A model generated the notes under the pieces. It was not told where the DNA came from. It saw only the letters and a program-made list of their open reading frames with translations, and ran no database searches. Shown in pieces: positions 1 through 7,713 of a DNA stretch of 64,000 nt; the stretch's first letter is position 1, and the number at the start of each line of letters is the position of its first letter. A program made the position numbers and the translations under genes. The stretch is taken from assembly GCA_964540025.1 (NCBI GenBank), contig CAZIKQ010000001.1:62001-126000 (forward strand), read 5' to 3'. The stretch comes from RGIG250 sp964540025 (GTDB taxonomy: Bacteria > Bacillota > Negativicutes > Selenomonadales > Selenomonadaceae).

Positions 1-148
1 AAAAAGCAATCGCTTTTCACACGTTTTCTCATTCGCCACTATTAAATTGTCCCGGCTGCAGCCGGTTTCTGCATCGCTGGCAGTAAAGCCCCGTCCCTAC
101 GCTTCTTTTATCCCTGATATATCCCTCATGGACGGACGATGCTGTTTT

Positions 149-592
149 TTAGATATTCATGATCCCCAGGCCGGCGCGATCATGATTGGTCATATAATGC
201 AGAGCGGATTGTCCAAAGGTAGCTACGGCAATCCATGTATCGTCACGGACGACGGCGATTTTCAGCGCCAGCGATACGCTGGCGTTCGGCCTCAGGACAA
301 TTCCCTGCTTAGCCTCTTCCGCCGCGTGAAGAAGCGCGTGGATGCTGCCCGGCTCCTTCTCTATGACCTCGGAATTGATCGCCGCGCCAATTACCGCGCG
401 ATTGAATTTATCATTAAATTCATTGAAGGTCGTCTTACCGCCAACCTCGGTAACTGCCGCCCTAAACCCTGCTTTCGACACGATTTGTTTGGCGATTGCC
501 TCATCGTGAATCGTTTGAGTCAGGGCCAGAAACATTGCCGCCGTGCCGACACTCTTAACGCTGTTCGTCATAAATGATGAATTTTCCATCAT
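149..592 (-). CDS. hutP: HutP-family RNA-binding antiterminator homologue
   Basis: The 147-residue protein resembles Bacillus HutP, the histidine-responsive RNA-binding antiterminator, and has nearly its length (about 148 aa). Matching landmarks are the SIHALLHAAEEA segment (Bacillus has HALYHATMEAL at the same place), an AVVRDD..WIAVATFG strand and a GLGIMNI C-terminus comparable to GVGINHI. In Bacillus, HutP with L-histidine and Mg2+ binds NAG triplets in the hut leader. No hut genes are visible here. The nearest plausible target is the leader of the decarboxylase operon upstream on the same strand, where NAG triplets occur in register (3106-3155). An AAAGGTG ribosome site precedes tandem ATG codons, so either could be used. 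Family assignment is good; the ligand and target are inference. Confidence 0.8.
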   Translation of the reverse strand: MMENSSFMTNSVKSVGTAAMFLALTQTIHDEAIAKQIVSKAGFRAAVTEVGGKTTFNEFNDKFNRAVIGAAINSEVIEKEPGSIHALLHAAEEAKQGIVLRPNASVSLALKIAVVRDDTWIAVATFGQSALHYMTNHDRAGLGIMNI

Positions 593-716
593 AGCTCAGA
601 CACCTTTCTTTGGAATCAACAACGAGCATTAAGTCGTTCCCCGCTTAACGCTTGATGACGGTACCCTGTAAAGAGTGGAGTCTCCAAAAGGCGCCAATCA
701 GCTTATCAAGAATGAC

Positions 717-1505
717 TTAGCGGATACTGATTTCTCCAAAGGAAAATGTTTGAATACAGCCATCCTCTCTTCGTACCGTGAGAGAACCATCCTCAGAAAG
801 AGCTGTCGCTGTACCACTCCATATCACACGGTCGTCATCTTTAACAATGACCTCTCTACCAATGGTATTATTCATCGCGAGCCATGCAGGAAGAATCTTT
901 GACATCCCGTTGGCTTCCCAATCTCTAACATGGATTTTCATGTCGGCGAGCGCTTCCCGCAGAACCTCATCCGGCGCGTAGACAATTCCCGTCGCAGTGC
1001 GGAGCGAAACGGCGCGATCCTTTAATTCGCCAGTCCATGTATCAGGCGGTAAATCGACATTGATCCCGATGCCAACGACGAGAAAATCAACGGATCCCTT
1101 TGTGTCCAAAGCCATTTCGGCAAGGATACCGGCAATTTTCTTCTCCCCAATGAGTATATCGTTCGGCCATTTAAGACAAATGTCGTTCCTTCTATAAAGG
1201 CGGCGAAGCGTTGACACGACGCTGACGCCAGCCATCAGAGAGGCTGCCGCCGTACACTCGGGGGCGACGCTGGGACGCAGGAGCAAGGAAAACCACAGGC
1301 CGCCTGCCGGACTGTGCCAGCGGCGCGACTTACGCCCGCATCCCGCTGTCTGCCTCGATGCGACGATGACCGTTCCCGAGGGAGCGCCTGCCCTGGCTAA
1401 TTCAAGGGCCCGGCGGTTCGTAGAGTCAATCTCTTCATGACGCTCTATCTGCCAGCAGCCGTCCATCAGCCAACCATGTGAATCGTCGAGATAAAGACGC
1501 CGCAC
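717..1505 (-). CDS. birA: Biotin--[biotin carboxyl-carrier protein] ligase, no DNA-binding domain
   Basis: This 262-residue protein attaches biotin, through biotinyl-AMP, to the lysine of carrier domains. The catalytic signature is present: STNRRA, the AGCGRKSRRWHSPAGGLWFS adenylate loop (equivalent to GRGRxGRxW), LKWPNDI and KIAGILAE, followed by the small C-terminal SH3-like domain. There is no N-terminal winged-helix domain, so it is a monofunctional ligase and not a BirA repressor. Its start overlaps the end of the decarboxylase beta-subunit gene by 40 nt, which implies translational coupling. That fits, because Na+-pump decarboxylases need a biotinylated subunit. A biotin importer gene (bioY) lies near 62.4 kb. 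Start choice is moderately certain. Confidence 0.93.
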   Translation of the reverse strand: MRRLYLDDSHGWLMDGCWQIERHEEIDSTNRRALELARAGAPSGTVIVASRQTAGCGRKSRRWHSPAGGLWFSLLLRPSVAPECTAAASLMAGVSVVSTLRRLYRRNDICLKWPNDILIGEKKIAGILAEMALDTKGSVDFLVVGIGINVDLPPDTWTGELKDRAVSLRTATGIVYAPDEVLREALADMKIHVRDWEANGMSKILPAWLAMNNTIGREVIVKDDDRVIWSGTATALSEDGSLTVRREDGCIQTFSFGEISIR

Positions 1506-2677
1506 GCAATCGCGGAGACGATGACGCCCGCGATATTAGCTCCCATGGCAACCGGCATAATCACGGCGAACGCATCCTCATCCTCGGCAATATGCTGGGC
1601 TATCTTCGCCGTTGTCGGCACGCAGGAAACACCGGCGATGCCGACAACCGGATTAAAGTCGCCATTTTTCCACTTGTAGATGAGCCAGCCGCCCAGGACG
1701 CCAACCACGCCAGACACGGTCAAGGCGCAAACCCCAAGAACAACGAGCGGCGCAACCTTTGGATTAAGTAAGGTTGAGGCCTCGCAGAGAGTGCCCAGCA
1801 ACAGGCCAAGCATCATCGTCGAAGCATAGAGCATCGTGCTTTCCAAAAGATCCTGATAGGGAACGATCTCAGCTTCTTTAATCGCCATCCCAAGGAAGAA
1901 GGACATGATAAGCGGCGCAGCCATCGGCAGCAAAACGCAAAGGATCGCGCAGCAGACGAGAATGAAAATGAATTTTTGAGATTTCGGAACCTCCGGCGCG
2001 TCAAAAATTATATCCTTGCCGCGGTACTTCTTAGGGACGAGCCACTTGACAAGTGTCGGATAACCGGCATAGGTCAGAGAAAGATAGAGATAAGCAATGA
2101 CGGAGATTGGCACGAAAAGCTCCGGCGCAAGGATAAGCGAAGTAAAGAGGACGATCGGGCCGTCTGCACCGCCGATTGAGGCCACCGCCGCCGCTTCATT
2201 CGGGGCGAGCCCGAGATGAGTACCGAGAATAAGCGTAGCAAACGTGCCAGCTTCAGCAAAAATCGCGATGATGATCGACGTCCAGGGATTTGCCAGGATG
2301 AAGCTGATTTCACACATTGCTCCGATTCCCATGAACACGAAGCAGGCGACCAGGCTGTTGCTAAACGTAAGGTTGTAGATAGGCTGCAGAAAGTTGATCT
2401 GCATGATGTTCATCAGTTCTGCCGGGTCCGAAACGAGCGGGTCAAGAAAAATCGTGCCGATATTTCCCCCCTTGAGGAAAAGGACGCCGCAGTTAATGCA
2501 GATCATGCCGATGCCCATTGGTACCATGATAAGGGGCTCCAGCTTACGGCTGAAGCCAAGATAGGCTAACACAAAACCAAAGGCGATAAGGAGAACGCGA
2601 GCGATCGCAATGGTCGGCTCTTGTACGAAGAGACTTGCGATGCCCGGGAAAAGTGTCGCAACGATATTGCCGTCCAT
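1466..2677 (-). CDS. Na+-translocating decarboxylase beta subunit (OadB/GcdB/MmdB family)
   Basis: A 403-residue multi-spanning membrane protein of the beta-subunit family that decarboxylates carboxybiotin and exports Na+. The family signatures are visible: SIGGADGPIVLF (the conserved aspartate region), a large hydrophobic core, FNPVVGIAGVSCVPTTAK and the C-terminal AMGANIAGVIVSAIACGVF segment. The natural substrate cannot be decided, because no carboxyltransferase alpha subunit is in the window. Oxaloacetate is attractive because citG, needed by citrate lyase, is the divergent neighbour, but malonate, glutaconyl-CoA and methylmalonyl-CoA enzymes share this subunit. The start codon overlaps the stop of a 47-codon membrane gene (TAATG), and the 3' end overlaps the biotin ligase gene. 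Confidence 0.92.
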   Translation of the reverse strand: MDGNIVATLFPGIASLFVQEPTIAIARVLLIAFGFVLAYLGFSRKLEPLIMVPMGIGMICINCGVLFLKGGNIGTIFLDPLVSDPAELMNIMQINFLQPIYNLTFSNSLVACFVFMGIGAMCEISFILANPWTSIIIAIFAEAGTFATLILGTHLGLAPNEAAAVASIGGADGPIVLFTSLILAPELFVPISVIAYLYLSLTYAGYPTLVKWLVPKKYRGKDIIFDAPEVPKSQKFIFILVCCAILCVLLPMAAPLIMSFFLGMAIKEAEIVPYQDLLESTMLYASTMMLGLLLGTLCEASTLLNPKVAPLVVLGVCALTVSGVVGVLGGWLIYKWKNGDFNPVVGIAGVSCVPTTAKIAQHIAEDEDAFAVIMPVAMGANIAGVIVSAIACGVFISTIHMVG

Positions 2678-2820
2678 TATGCCACCCCCTCTTCATTTTC
2701 TTCCGCATAGGGATCGCTCTTCGGCATCAGCTTATTAAGCGCAACAATGGTGCCCATCAAAAACAGAGAAATCGCGGCTGTAAAGAGATACGATAACGCC
2801 GCATAAACCTCGATGCTCAT
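2677..2820 (-). CDS. 47-residue single-span membrane peptide, likely decarboxylase gamma/delta-like subunit
   Basis: A short ORF begins MSIEVYAALS and has one hydrophobic helix at about residues 6-28. A short acidic tail (KLMPKSDPYAEENEEGVA) follows. The sequence GCCTGAAAGGAGTTTTATA supplies a strong ribosome site just before the ATG, and the stop overlaps the beta-subunit start (TAATG). Position and topology match the small one-helix gamma/delta subunits that hold Na+-pump decarboxylase complexes together, although those are usually 80-140 residues. I could not confirm homology, so the subunit role is inferred from position. Confidence 0.65.
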   Translation of the reverse strand: MSIEVYAALSYLFTAAISLFLMGTIVALNKLMPKSDPYAEENEEGVA

Positions 2821-3105
2821 TATAAAACTCCTTTCAGGCAATTCAGGTAAATTAAAACGTAACTAAATCATTGTTGACGTCGGTTCCGCCGCGCCGCCAG
2901 CGGTTTCCGGAATACCGCGTGCAAGACAGGGCGTCAGCCGTTTTTTCGCAAACAAAAAAGGGAACAAAGAAATAGAACTCATACTCTCTATCTCTATGTC
3001 CCCTGAGCTACCCCATCGCCGCGCCAACTGGCGCCACAACGACAAAGGAAAGGAAGATCGCTTGAATGTCTGCTCATCCAACGGCTATGAAGTTGTTCTC
3101 ATTCA

Positions 3106-3155
3106 CTTGTGTACTCGCGTACTAAATTCCCAAATACTCTCGTACTCACGAACTC
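3106..3155 (-). promoter_or_regulatory. Candidate HutP-type RNA leader: two clusters of three NAG triplets
   Basis: In the transcript of the decarboxylase operon, positions 3155-3137 read GAG-n5-GAG-n5-GAG and positions 3124-3106 read UAG-n5-GAG-n5-AAG. The second cluster starts 31 nt after the first. The same DNA shows two near-identical 12-mers, tactcgcgtact (3112) and tactctcgtact (3135). Bacillus HutP binds three NAG triplets spaced by 4 nt, whereas here the spacing is 5 nt. A hutP homologue lies at the end of this gene group. A DNA operator made of direct repeats is the alternative reading. I saw no clear terminator after the sites. Confidence 0.4.
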
Positions 3156-3168
3156 TCTTTATGGATTT

Positions 3169-3197
3169 TATATACCACACATTATGAAATGTGTCAA
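3169..3197 (-). promoter_or_regulatory. Promoter of the decarboxylase-birA operon
   Basis: Reading the minus strand, a perfect -35 (TTGACA, 3197-3192) is followed after exactly 17 bp by TATATA (3174-3169). Predicted transcription starts near 3162, giving an untranslated leader of about 340 nt. Together with the start of citG this accounts for the 584-bp divergent gap 2821-3404. The rest of the gap holds the NAG/direct-repeat block and a small GGCGCCAGTTGGCGC hairpin. An open frame at 3081-2863 has no convincing ribosome site or coding character. Confidence 0.75.
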
Positions 3198-3404
3198 GAA
3201 AATTTTTGAGTTTTTCCATAACGCCCGCAGGAGATGTTTGCCGGGCAAAACCTTCCGTTAAAAATTCCCGCATATTTTTTAAGTGTCCTGATTGCCATTG
3301 CAATCAATGCGGTGATAAAATGTCACGAATCAAAACTCCAGCCAAATATTTTTCACATTCTGAAGAAGTATACAGGCGAAACAGAAAAAACAGGAGGTAA
3401 TCTC

Positions 3405-4376
3405 ATGAAATTGCTCCATGACGAACTTTGGCAACGCATCGGCGAGCTCGCCTTGACATCTATGCTGTACGAGGTATCGACAACGCCAAAGCCAGGACTC
3501 GTGGACCGCTCGAATTGCGGCGCCCATCTCGACATGGACTTTTTTACTTTCATGACTTCTGCCTCTTCGCTGCGTCAATTTTTTGATTCGGCCGCTGAGA
3601 CGGGCTGGAAGGCCGGCTCCGCTTCAAGAGATCCGCTTTCGGTCCTGCACGCTCTGATGAAGCTGGGCATTGCCGGCGAGAGGCGCATGTTTCGCGCAAC
3701 GCGCGGCGTCAATACCCACAAGGGCATGATCTTCAGCCTCGGTCTCGTTGTCTGTGCAGCCGCTTTCGTGGCGCGCCAAAACACCCTCGCGCCGGAGGCG
3801 GTCATAGAGACAGCCGCGATGTACGGACGGCATTTTTTTCTGAAGAAATACGGCATGGAATACAGTGCGTTGAATAGCGGTAACACGGAAGAAATTGACA
3901 CGTCGCCGGCTGCCGTCAGCGCTCGAACCGCGCGGCTGCAAACGCGCCGTCAAAATACGTCGCCCGTTACGCGCGGCGAAGAAGTTTATGTGCGCTATGG
4001 TTTGCTGGGCGTCTCCGGCGAAGCTGCCGCCGGATTTCCAAGCGTCCTCACGATTGGCTTGCCGGCTTATCGTGCCTGCCGGGCAGTAAATATGCCGACA
4101 AACGACGCCCTCGTTGAAACGCTCCTGCACCTCATCGCGAAGATGGACGATACAAATATTCTGGGCCGTCACGACTTGCCGGCCCTGCGTTACGCGCAGC
4201 GTGCCGCCGCCCAAACCCTGGCGCTCGGCGGTATGCGGACCGACGAAGGAAGAGCGGCTATTGAAGCGCTTGACCGCGATTTTATCAATCGCTGGATCAG
4301 TCCCGGCGGCAGTGCGGATATGCTGGCCATCACTCACTTTTTATATGAACTCCCGCACCTTCTGAAACAAGGTTAA
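3405..4376 (+). CDS. citG: Triphosphoribosyl-dephospho-CoA synthase
   Basis: A 323-residue CitG/MdcB-family enzyme. It condenses ATP with dephospho-CoA to make the precursor of the prosthetic group carried by the acyl carrier subunit of citrate lyase or malonate decarboxylase. The defining motif TPKPGLVDRSNCGAHLDMDF is near residue 27, and RGVNTHKGMIFSLG and a KMDDTNILGRHD segment follow. I chose the ATG at 3405 because CAGGAGGTAA lies 5-10 nt upstream. Upstream in-frame codons lack a ribosome site. The lyase or decarboxylase carrier-protein genes are not in the window. The divergent Na+-pump gene suggests citrate fermentation, but this is inference. Confidence 0.93.
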   Translation: MKLLHDELWQRIGELALTSMLYEVSTTPKPGLVDRSNCGAHLDMDFFTFMTSASSLRQFFDSAAETGWKAGSASRDPLSVLHALMKLGIAGERRMFRATRGVNTHKGMIFSLGLVVCAAAFVARQNTLAPEAVIETAAMYGRHFFLKKYGMEYSALNSGNTEEIDTSPAAVSARTARLQTRRQNTSPVTRGEEVYVRYGLLGVSGEAAAGFPSVLTIGLPAYRACRAVNMPTNDALVETLLHLIAKMDDTNILGRHDLPALRYAQRAAAQTLALGGMRTDEGRAAIEALDRDFINRWISPGGSADMLAITHFLYELPHLLKQG

Positions 4377-4511
4377 AAAGGCAGTCCCTTTTGCCGATGC
4401 GCCTGCGATTTTCCTTTACCCTGCCGCCAGTATGTGCTATCATAAGCAATTATCATCTTTTGAAAATATTTTGCCAGACGTATATTACGAGGAGTACAGG
4501 AGGCTTTCACA

Positions 4512-5567
4512 ATGACTGCTAAAAGACTTGACCCTATGAGCTTTGATTTCCCCATGGAGAAAATGATGAGCGGCTACTACGCCGATATCTATTTCATGCG
4601 GGAGCAGGAAATACTCCGTAAAGAAAACTGTACCGACCGGGTGACCCTGCAAATCTTCCAGCGGGACTACGCCGTTCTCTGCGGTGTAGACGAAGCCATC
4701 GCCCTGATAAAGCGCTGCTCCCACAATCCTGAGTCCATCAAGATCCGCGCCCTTCACGACGGCGACGAGGTGGAGCCTTGGGAAACCATCATGACCATTG
4801 AAGGGAATCCGGCAGATTTCGCCCATTTGGAAACCGTCTATCTCGGCATCCTTGCCCGGCAGACGAAGGTGGCTACCAACTGCCGCCGCTGTGTAAAGGC
4901 AGCCGGTGACAAGCCGGTGCTGTTCTTCCCGGCCCGCTTCGACCACTACCTCGTCCAGGAAAGCGACGGCTACGCTGCGAAGATCGGCGGCATGGCCGGA
5001 ATTTCCACCCCCGCCAACGCCAAAGTCTGGGGCGTTGAAGCGGCCGGAACTATCCCTCACGCTCTCATTGCCTCCCTGGGGGGTGACAGCGTAAAGGCCG
5101 CCCGGCTCTTTGACAAATATATGCCCGCCAACGTTGCCCGCATTGCCCTTGTTGACTTCGATAATGACTGCGTCGGCACCAGCCTCAAGGTGGCCCATGC
5201 TTTAGGCGACAAGCTGGCCGGCGTCCGTCTCGATACCTCCGGCACCATGGTCGACAAGTCGCTGGCGGAACAGATGGGCCACTTCCAGCCTACCGGCGTG
5301 AACGCCCAGCTGGTTCACAACGTCCGCACCGCCCTCGATGCGGAAGGCTTCACCAAGGTTAAAATCGTCGTTTCCGGCGGTTTCACCCCGGAGCGTATCA
5401 AGAGCTTTGAAACGGCCCGGGTCCCGGTAGACGTCTATGCGGTAGGCAGCTATATTTACAGCGGCAACACTGATTTCACCTCTGACGTGGTGCTTCTCAA
5501 CGGTAAGCCCTGCGCCAAAGCCGGCCGCCGCTATACGGACAATCCCCGCCTCGAGGATGTGGAATAA
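4512..5567 (+). CDS. pncB: Nicotinate phosphoribosyltransferase
   Basis: A 351-residue enzyme of the short NAPRTase type. It joins nicotinate to PRPP to give nicotinate mononucleotide in NAD salvage. Seen in the sequence: an N-terminal segment with the substrate-entry YYADIYFMRE, the PARFDHYLVQESDGYAAKIG block, and a C-terminal TIM-barrel half with VRLDTSGTM and KIVVSGGF (phosphate-binding). Length fits the archaeal/Thermotoga-like subgroup better than the larger E. coli PncB. The sequence GAGGAGTACAGGAGG upstream provides the ribosome site. A 25-codon ORF and metA follow closely on the same strand. Confidence 0.9.
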   Translation: MTAKRLDPMSFDFPMEKMMSGYYADIYFMREQEILRKENCTDRVTLQIFQRDYAVLCGVDEAIALIKRCSHNPESIKIRALHDGDEVEPWETIMTIEGNPADFAHLETVYLGILARQTKVATNCRRCVKAAGDKPVLFFPARFDHYLVQESDGYAAKIGGMAGISTPANAKVWGVEAAGTIPHALIASLGGDSVKAARLFDKYMPANVARIALVDFDNDCVGTSLKVAHALGDKLAGVRLDTSGTMVDKSLAEQMGHFQPTGVNAQLVHNVRTALDAEGFTKVKIVVSGGFTPERIKSFETARVPVDVYAVGSYIYSGNTDFTSDVVLLNGKPCAKAGRRYTDNPRLEDVE

Positions 5568-5569
5568 TC

Positions 5570-5647
5570 ATGGGTGACTTTATCGTCCTCCTGCTGTTCG
5601 GCGGCATGGTCGCCTACGCTTTCGGCAACAGGATATTCACCCGATAA
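5570..5647 (+). CDS. Possible 25-residue membrane peptide
   Basis: A very short frame, MGDFIVLLLFGGMVAYAFGN then RIFTR, begins 2 nt after the pncB stop codon and ends 23 nt before metA. It would be a single hydrophobic helix with a basic end. There is no independent strong ribosome site, so expression would rely on coupling to pncB. I do not recognise it and it may be chance. Conservation between related genomes would decide. Confidence 0.3.
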   Translation: MGDFIVLLLFGGMVAYAFGNRIFTR

Positions 5648-5670
5648 TTAAACTGCCTGGAGAACAGATA

Positions 5671-6603
5671 ATGCCAATAAAGATCCCGAATAATCTCCCC
5701 GCGGCGGCAACCCTCAGCGGCGAGCACATCTTCTTCATGGACGCCAGCCGCGCCTACAGTCAGGACATCCGTCCCCTTAAGCTCCTCATCCTGAACCTGA
5801 TGCCCACAAAAATCGCCACCGAGACCCAGCTTCTCCGCCTGCTGGGCAACACGCCCCTTCAGGTAGAGGTGGATTTCATTTACACCGAGACTTACAATCC
5901 CCGGCACATATCGGTTGACCACCTTACCGAGTTTTACGGTACATTTGCCGACGTCCGCCACAAAAAATACGACGGTCTCATCATCACCGGAGCGCCGGTG
6001 GAACAAATTCCCTTTGAGGAAGTTGCCTACTGGCCGGAGATCGTGGAGATCATGGAATGGTCAAAGACCAATGTCTTCTCCACCTTCCATATCTGCTGGG
6101 GGGCCCAGGCTGGCCTTTACTACCATTACGGAATCCCAAAGCATGACGTGACCGCCAAGGTATTCGGCGTGTTTCGCCATCACCTTTGCGTTGAACATGA
6201 AATGCTTTTCCGGGGATTTGACGATGAGTTCTTTGTCCCCCACTCCCGCCATACAGAAATCCGCCGGGAGGATATTGAAAAGGCGCCGGCCCTCACCATT
6301 ATGGCTGAGGCGGAGGCTCCGGCCGGGGTCTACTGCGTGGCCAATCTGAAGCGCCGTCAGTTCTTTATCACCGGCCATGCAGAATACGATCCTCTCACCC
6401 TGAAAGCCGAATACGACCGGGATGTAGCCGCGGGACTTCCCATAAACGTTCCGGCCAACTATTATCCTCAGGATGATCCCAGCCGGACGCCCCGGGTCCG
6501 CTGGCGTTCCGTGGCCAATCTTCTCTTTGCCAACTGGCTGAATTACTACGTTTATCAGGAGACGCCCTACGAGCTGGACAAGATTGTCCCTGCCGAAGAG
6601 TAA
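5671..6603 (+). CDS. metA: Homoserine O-acetyltransferase (MetA family)
   Basis: A 310-residue MetA acylates homoserine, the first committed step of methionine synthesis. Visible features are the LNLMPTKIATETQ motif, catalytic Cys142 in FHICWGAQAGLYYHYGI and the HSRHTEI block with its histidine. Residue 111 is glutamate (ITGAPVEQIPFEEV). In characterised MetA proteins Glu111 goes with acetyl-CoA and Gly111 with succinyl-CoA, so I predict acetyltransferase activity despite the usual name homoserine O-succinyltransferase. The AACTGCCTGGAGAACAG region upstream gives a GGAG ribosome site. No other methionine genes adjoin it. Confidence 0.93.
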   Translation: MPIKIPNNLPAAATLSGEHIFFMDASRAYSQDIRPLKLLILNLMPTKIATETQLLRLLGNTPLQVEVDFIYTETYNPRHISVDHLTEFYGTFADVRHKKYDGLIITGAPVEQIPFEEVAYWPEIVEIMEWSKTNVFSTFHICWGAQAGLYYHYGIPKHDVTAKVFGVFRHHLCVEHEMLFRGFDDEFFVPHSRHTEIRREDIEKAPALTIMAEAEAPAGVYCVANLKRRQFFITGHAEYDPLTLKAEYDRDVAAGLPINVPANYYPQDDPSRTPRVRWRSVANLLFANWLNYYVYQETPYELDKIVPAEE

Positions 6604-6675
6604 ACGGCACCAAAACTGTTTTCATTGGCTTTACAGACAGATACGGTATATTTTCCAGGAAAAGGAGAATTGATT

Positions 6676-7350
6676 ATGGGTAATTTATATCGCTCCCTTG
6701 GAAAATATGCCGCTGTTTTTTCTCTGGCGGCGTATTTTATGTTTGGCGCGCTTCCGGCTCAAGGGGAAGCAAATTCCATTACTTACAAGTCCCCCAAGGT
6801 CCCCATGGATATCTACGAATGGATTCAGGCCAGCCCCCGTACCAGCTATTATTTCAACAAGAAATATATCTGCTACCAGACAAACAGCGACGGCACTGTC
6901 GATGTGAATTTACTGCGCATTCCTATCCTGCGTACCTATGACTGCATTCAGGTAGCTGACATCATCGCCAAGCGCCGCTGGCATCAGCAGGAATGGAAAA
7001 ATCTTGATAAATTGCTGGCCGCCGAAGCCAACAATGTCACTATTGACTGCGAAAAGCGGACGGTTACCATCAGGGATTCTATCCTGCTTACCGAAACGTT
7101 CGGCCACATCTACAATGAGCCGTCGGGCCGGATCATCGAGCTGGACAAGCTCAGCGAGCAGTCTTTGGAGCGCCGGTTTTTTGAAAGCATTCTCCAGTAC
7201 GCTTACGATAACCCCGATAAGCTCATCGCCAATACGAAGGGCTTCCTTACGAAGGGAGACCAAAAGAAGCTGGCGGAGGCAAAAAAGGCAGAGAATAAGC
7301 GCCGAAAGGCAATTGAAGAGGCGAAGAATCAATCGGTAGATCAGGATTGA
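6676..7350 (+). CDS. Secreted protein of unknown function
   Basis: A 224-residue protein with a clear N-terminal signal (AAVFSLAAYFMFGALPAQGEA, cleavage probably after about residue 31). The mature part has a compact N-terminal region rich in Tyr and Trp. The C-terminal tail is helical and strongly charged (DQKKLAEAKKAENKRRKAIE). The ATG at 6676 follows AAAGGAGA at a good distance; the upstream in-frame start lacks one. I do not recognise a domain. Export to the periplasm or envelope is the only supported inference. Confidence 0.7.
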   Translation: MGNLYRSLGKYAAVFSLAAYFMFGALPAQGEANSITYKSPKVPMDIYEWIQASPRTSYYFNKKYICYQTNSDGTVDVNLLRIPILRTYDCIQVADIIAKRRWHQQEWKNLDKLLAAEANNVTIDCEKRTVTIRDSILLTETFGHIYNEPSGRIIELDKLSEQSLERRFFESILQYAYDNPDKLIANTKGFLTKGDQKKLAEAKKAENKRRKAIEEAKNQSVDQD

Positions 7351-7359
7351 AAAACCGTG

Positions 7360-7636
7360 GAGGCGGCCCAGCCGCCTCTCAGACTGTTGACAAAGGCCAC
7401 TTTACCCCTTGGCTCCCCTGTAGGGGAGCTGTCAGCGTAGCTGACTGAGGGGTGACATAAGTAAACCTCTCGGCTGATCTTCACCCCTCCGGTCTTCGGC
7501 CTGCGGCCTTCGACCACCTCCCCTACAGGGGAGGCTTTGAGTTGTGGCAGTTACTCCACGGGGAGCCTTTGGGCCGAGTGAAAGGGTAGGCATAGAGCTG
7601 TTTGTCGACAAGCTAAGAGGCGGCCCAGCCGCCTCT
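7360..7636. repeat. Terminator palindrome duplicated on both sides of an inserted repeat-bearing segment
   Basis: The identical 20-mer gaggcggcccagccgcctct occurs at 7360-7379 and 7617-7636. The second copy is followed by TTTTT and is the terminator for the secreted-protein gene. The 237 bp between them include a complete dispersed repeat (7411-7535) and near their ends an inverted pair, gttgacaaa and tttgtcgacaa. This looks like an insertion that duplicated the terminator. It explains most of the 363-bp gap 7351-7713, and no gene is visible there. Confidence 0.6.
7411..7535. repeat. Dispersed palindromic repeat, complete copy 1
   Basis: A complete element runs from GGCTCCCCTGTAGGGGAGCT to a final CTCCCCTACAGGGGAGGC. 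Each end is a self-complementary hairpin. The two halves are imperfect inverted copies of each other, with GGGGTGA and TCACCCC facing inward. There is no open frame. Other copies in the window are listed separately. The structure is that of a non-autonomous MITE- or REP/BIME-like unit. Confidence 0.85.
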
Positions 7637-7642
7637 TTTTTA
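7617..7642 (+). terminator. Rho-independent terminator after the secreted-protein gene
   Basis: A GAGGCGGC/GCCGCCTC stem with a CCCA loop is followed by a run of T residues. It is separated from its gene by the inserted segment that carries a second copy of the same stem at 7360. Confidence 0.75.
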
Positions 7643-7651
7643 TACTTTGGA

Positions 7652-7693
7652 TAAAAACAAGGACACTTCCCTGTCGAAACAGGAAGGTGTCCT
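7652..7693 (-). terminator. Terminator after glyS
   Basis: The inverted repeat AGGACACTTCC ... GGAAGGTGTCCT encloses a short loop. On the minus strand it is followed by TTGTTTTTAT. It lies about 20 bp beyond the glyS stop codon. Confidence 0.75.
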
Positions 7694-7713
7694 CATTTAT
7701 TTTTCACTTTAGA

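Noticed and set aside
47..577. 176-residue open frame on the plus strand at the window start
   Set aside because: It lies antisense over hutP, whose protein has clear family similarity and a ribosome site. The plus-strand translation resembles nothing and is compositionally odd.
2863..3081. 72-residue frame in the leader of the decarboxylase operon
   Set aside because: No ribosome site and no recognisable sequence. The region is better explained as an untranslated leader.
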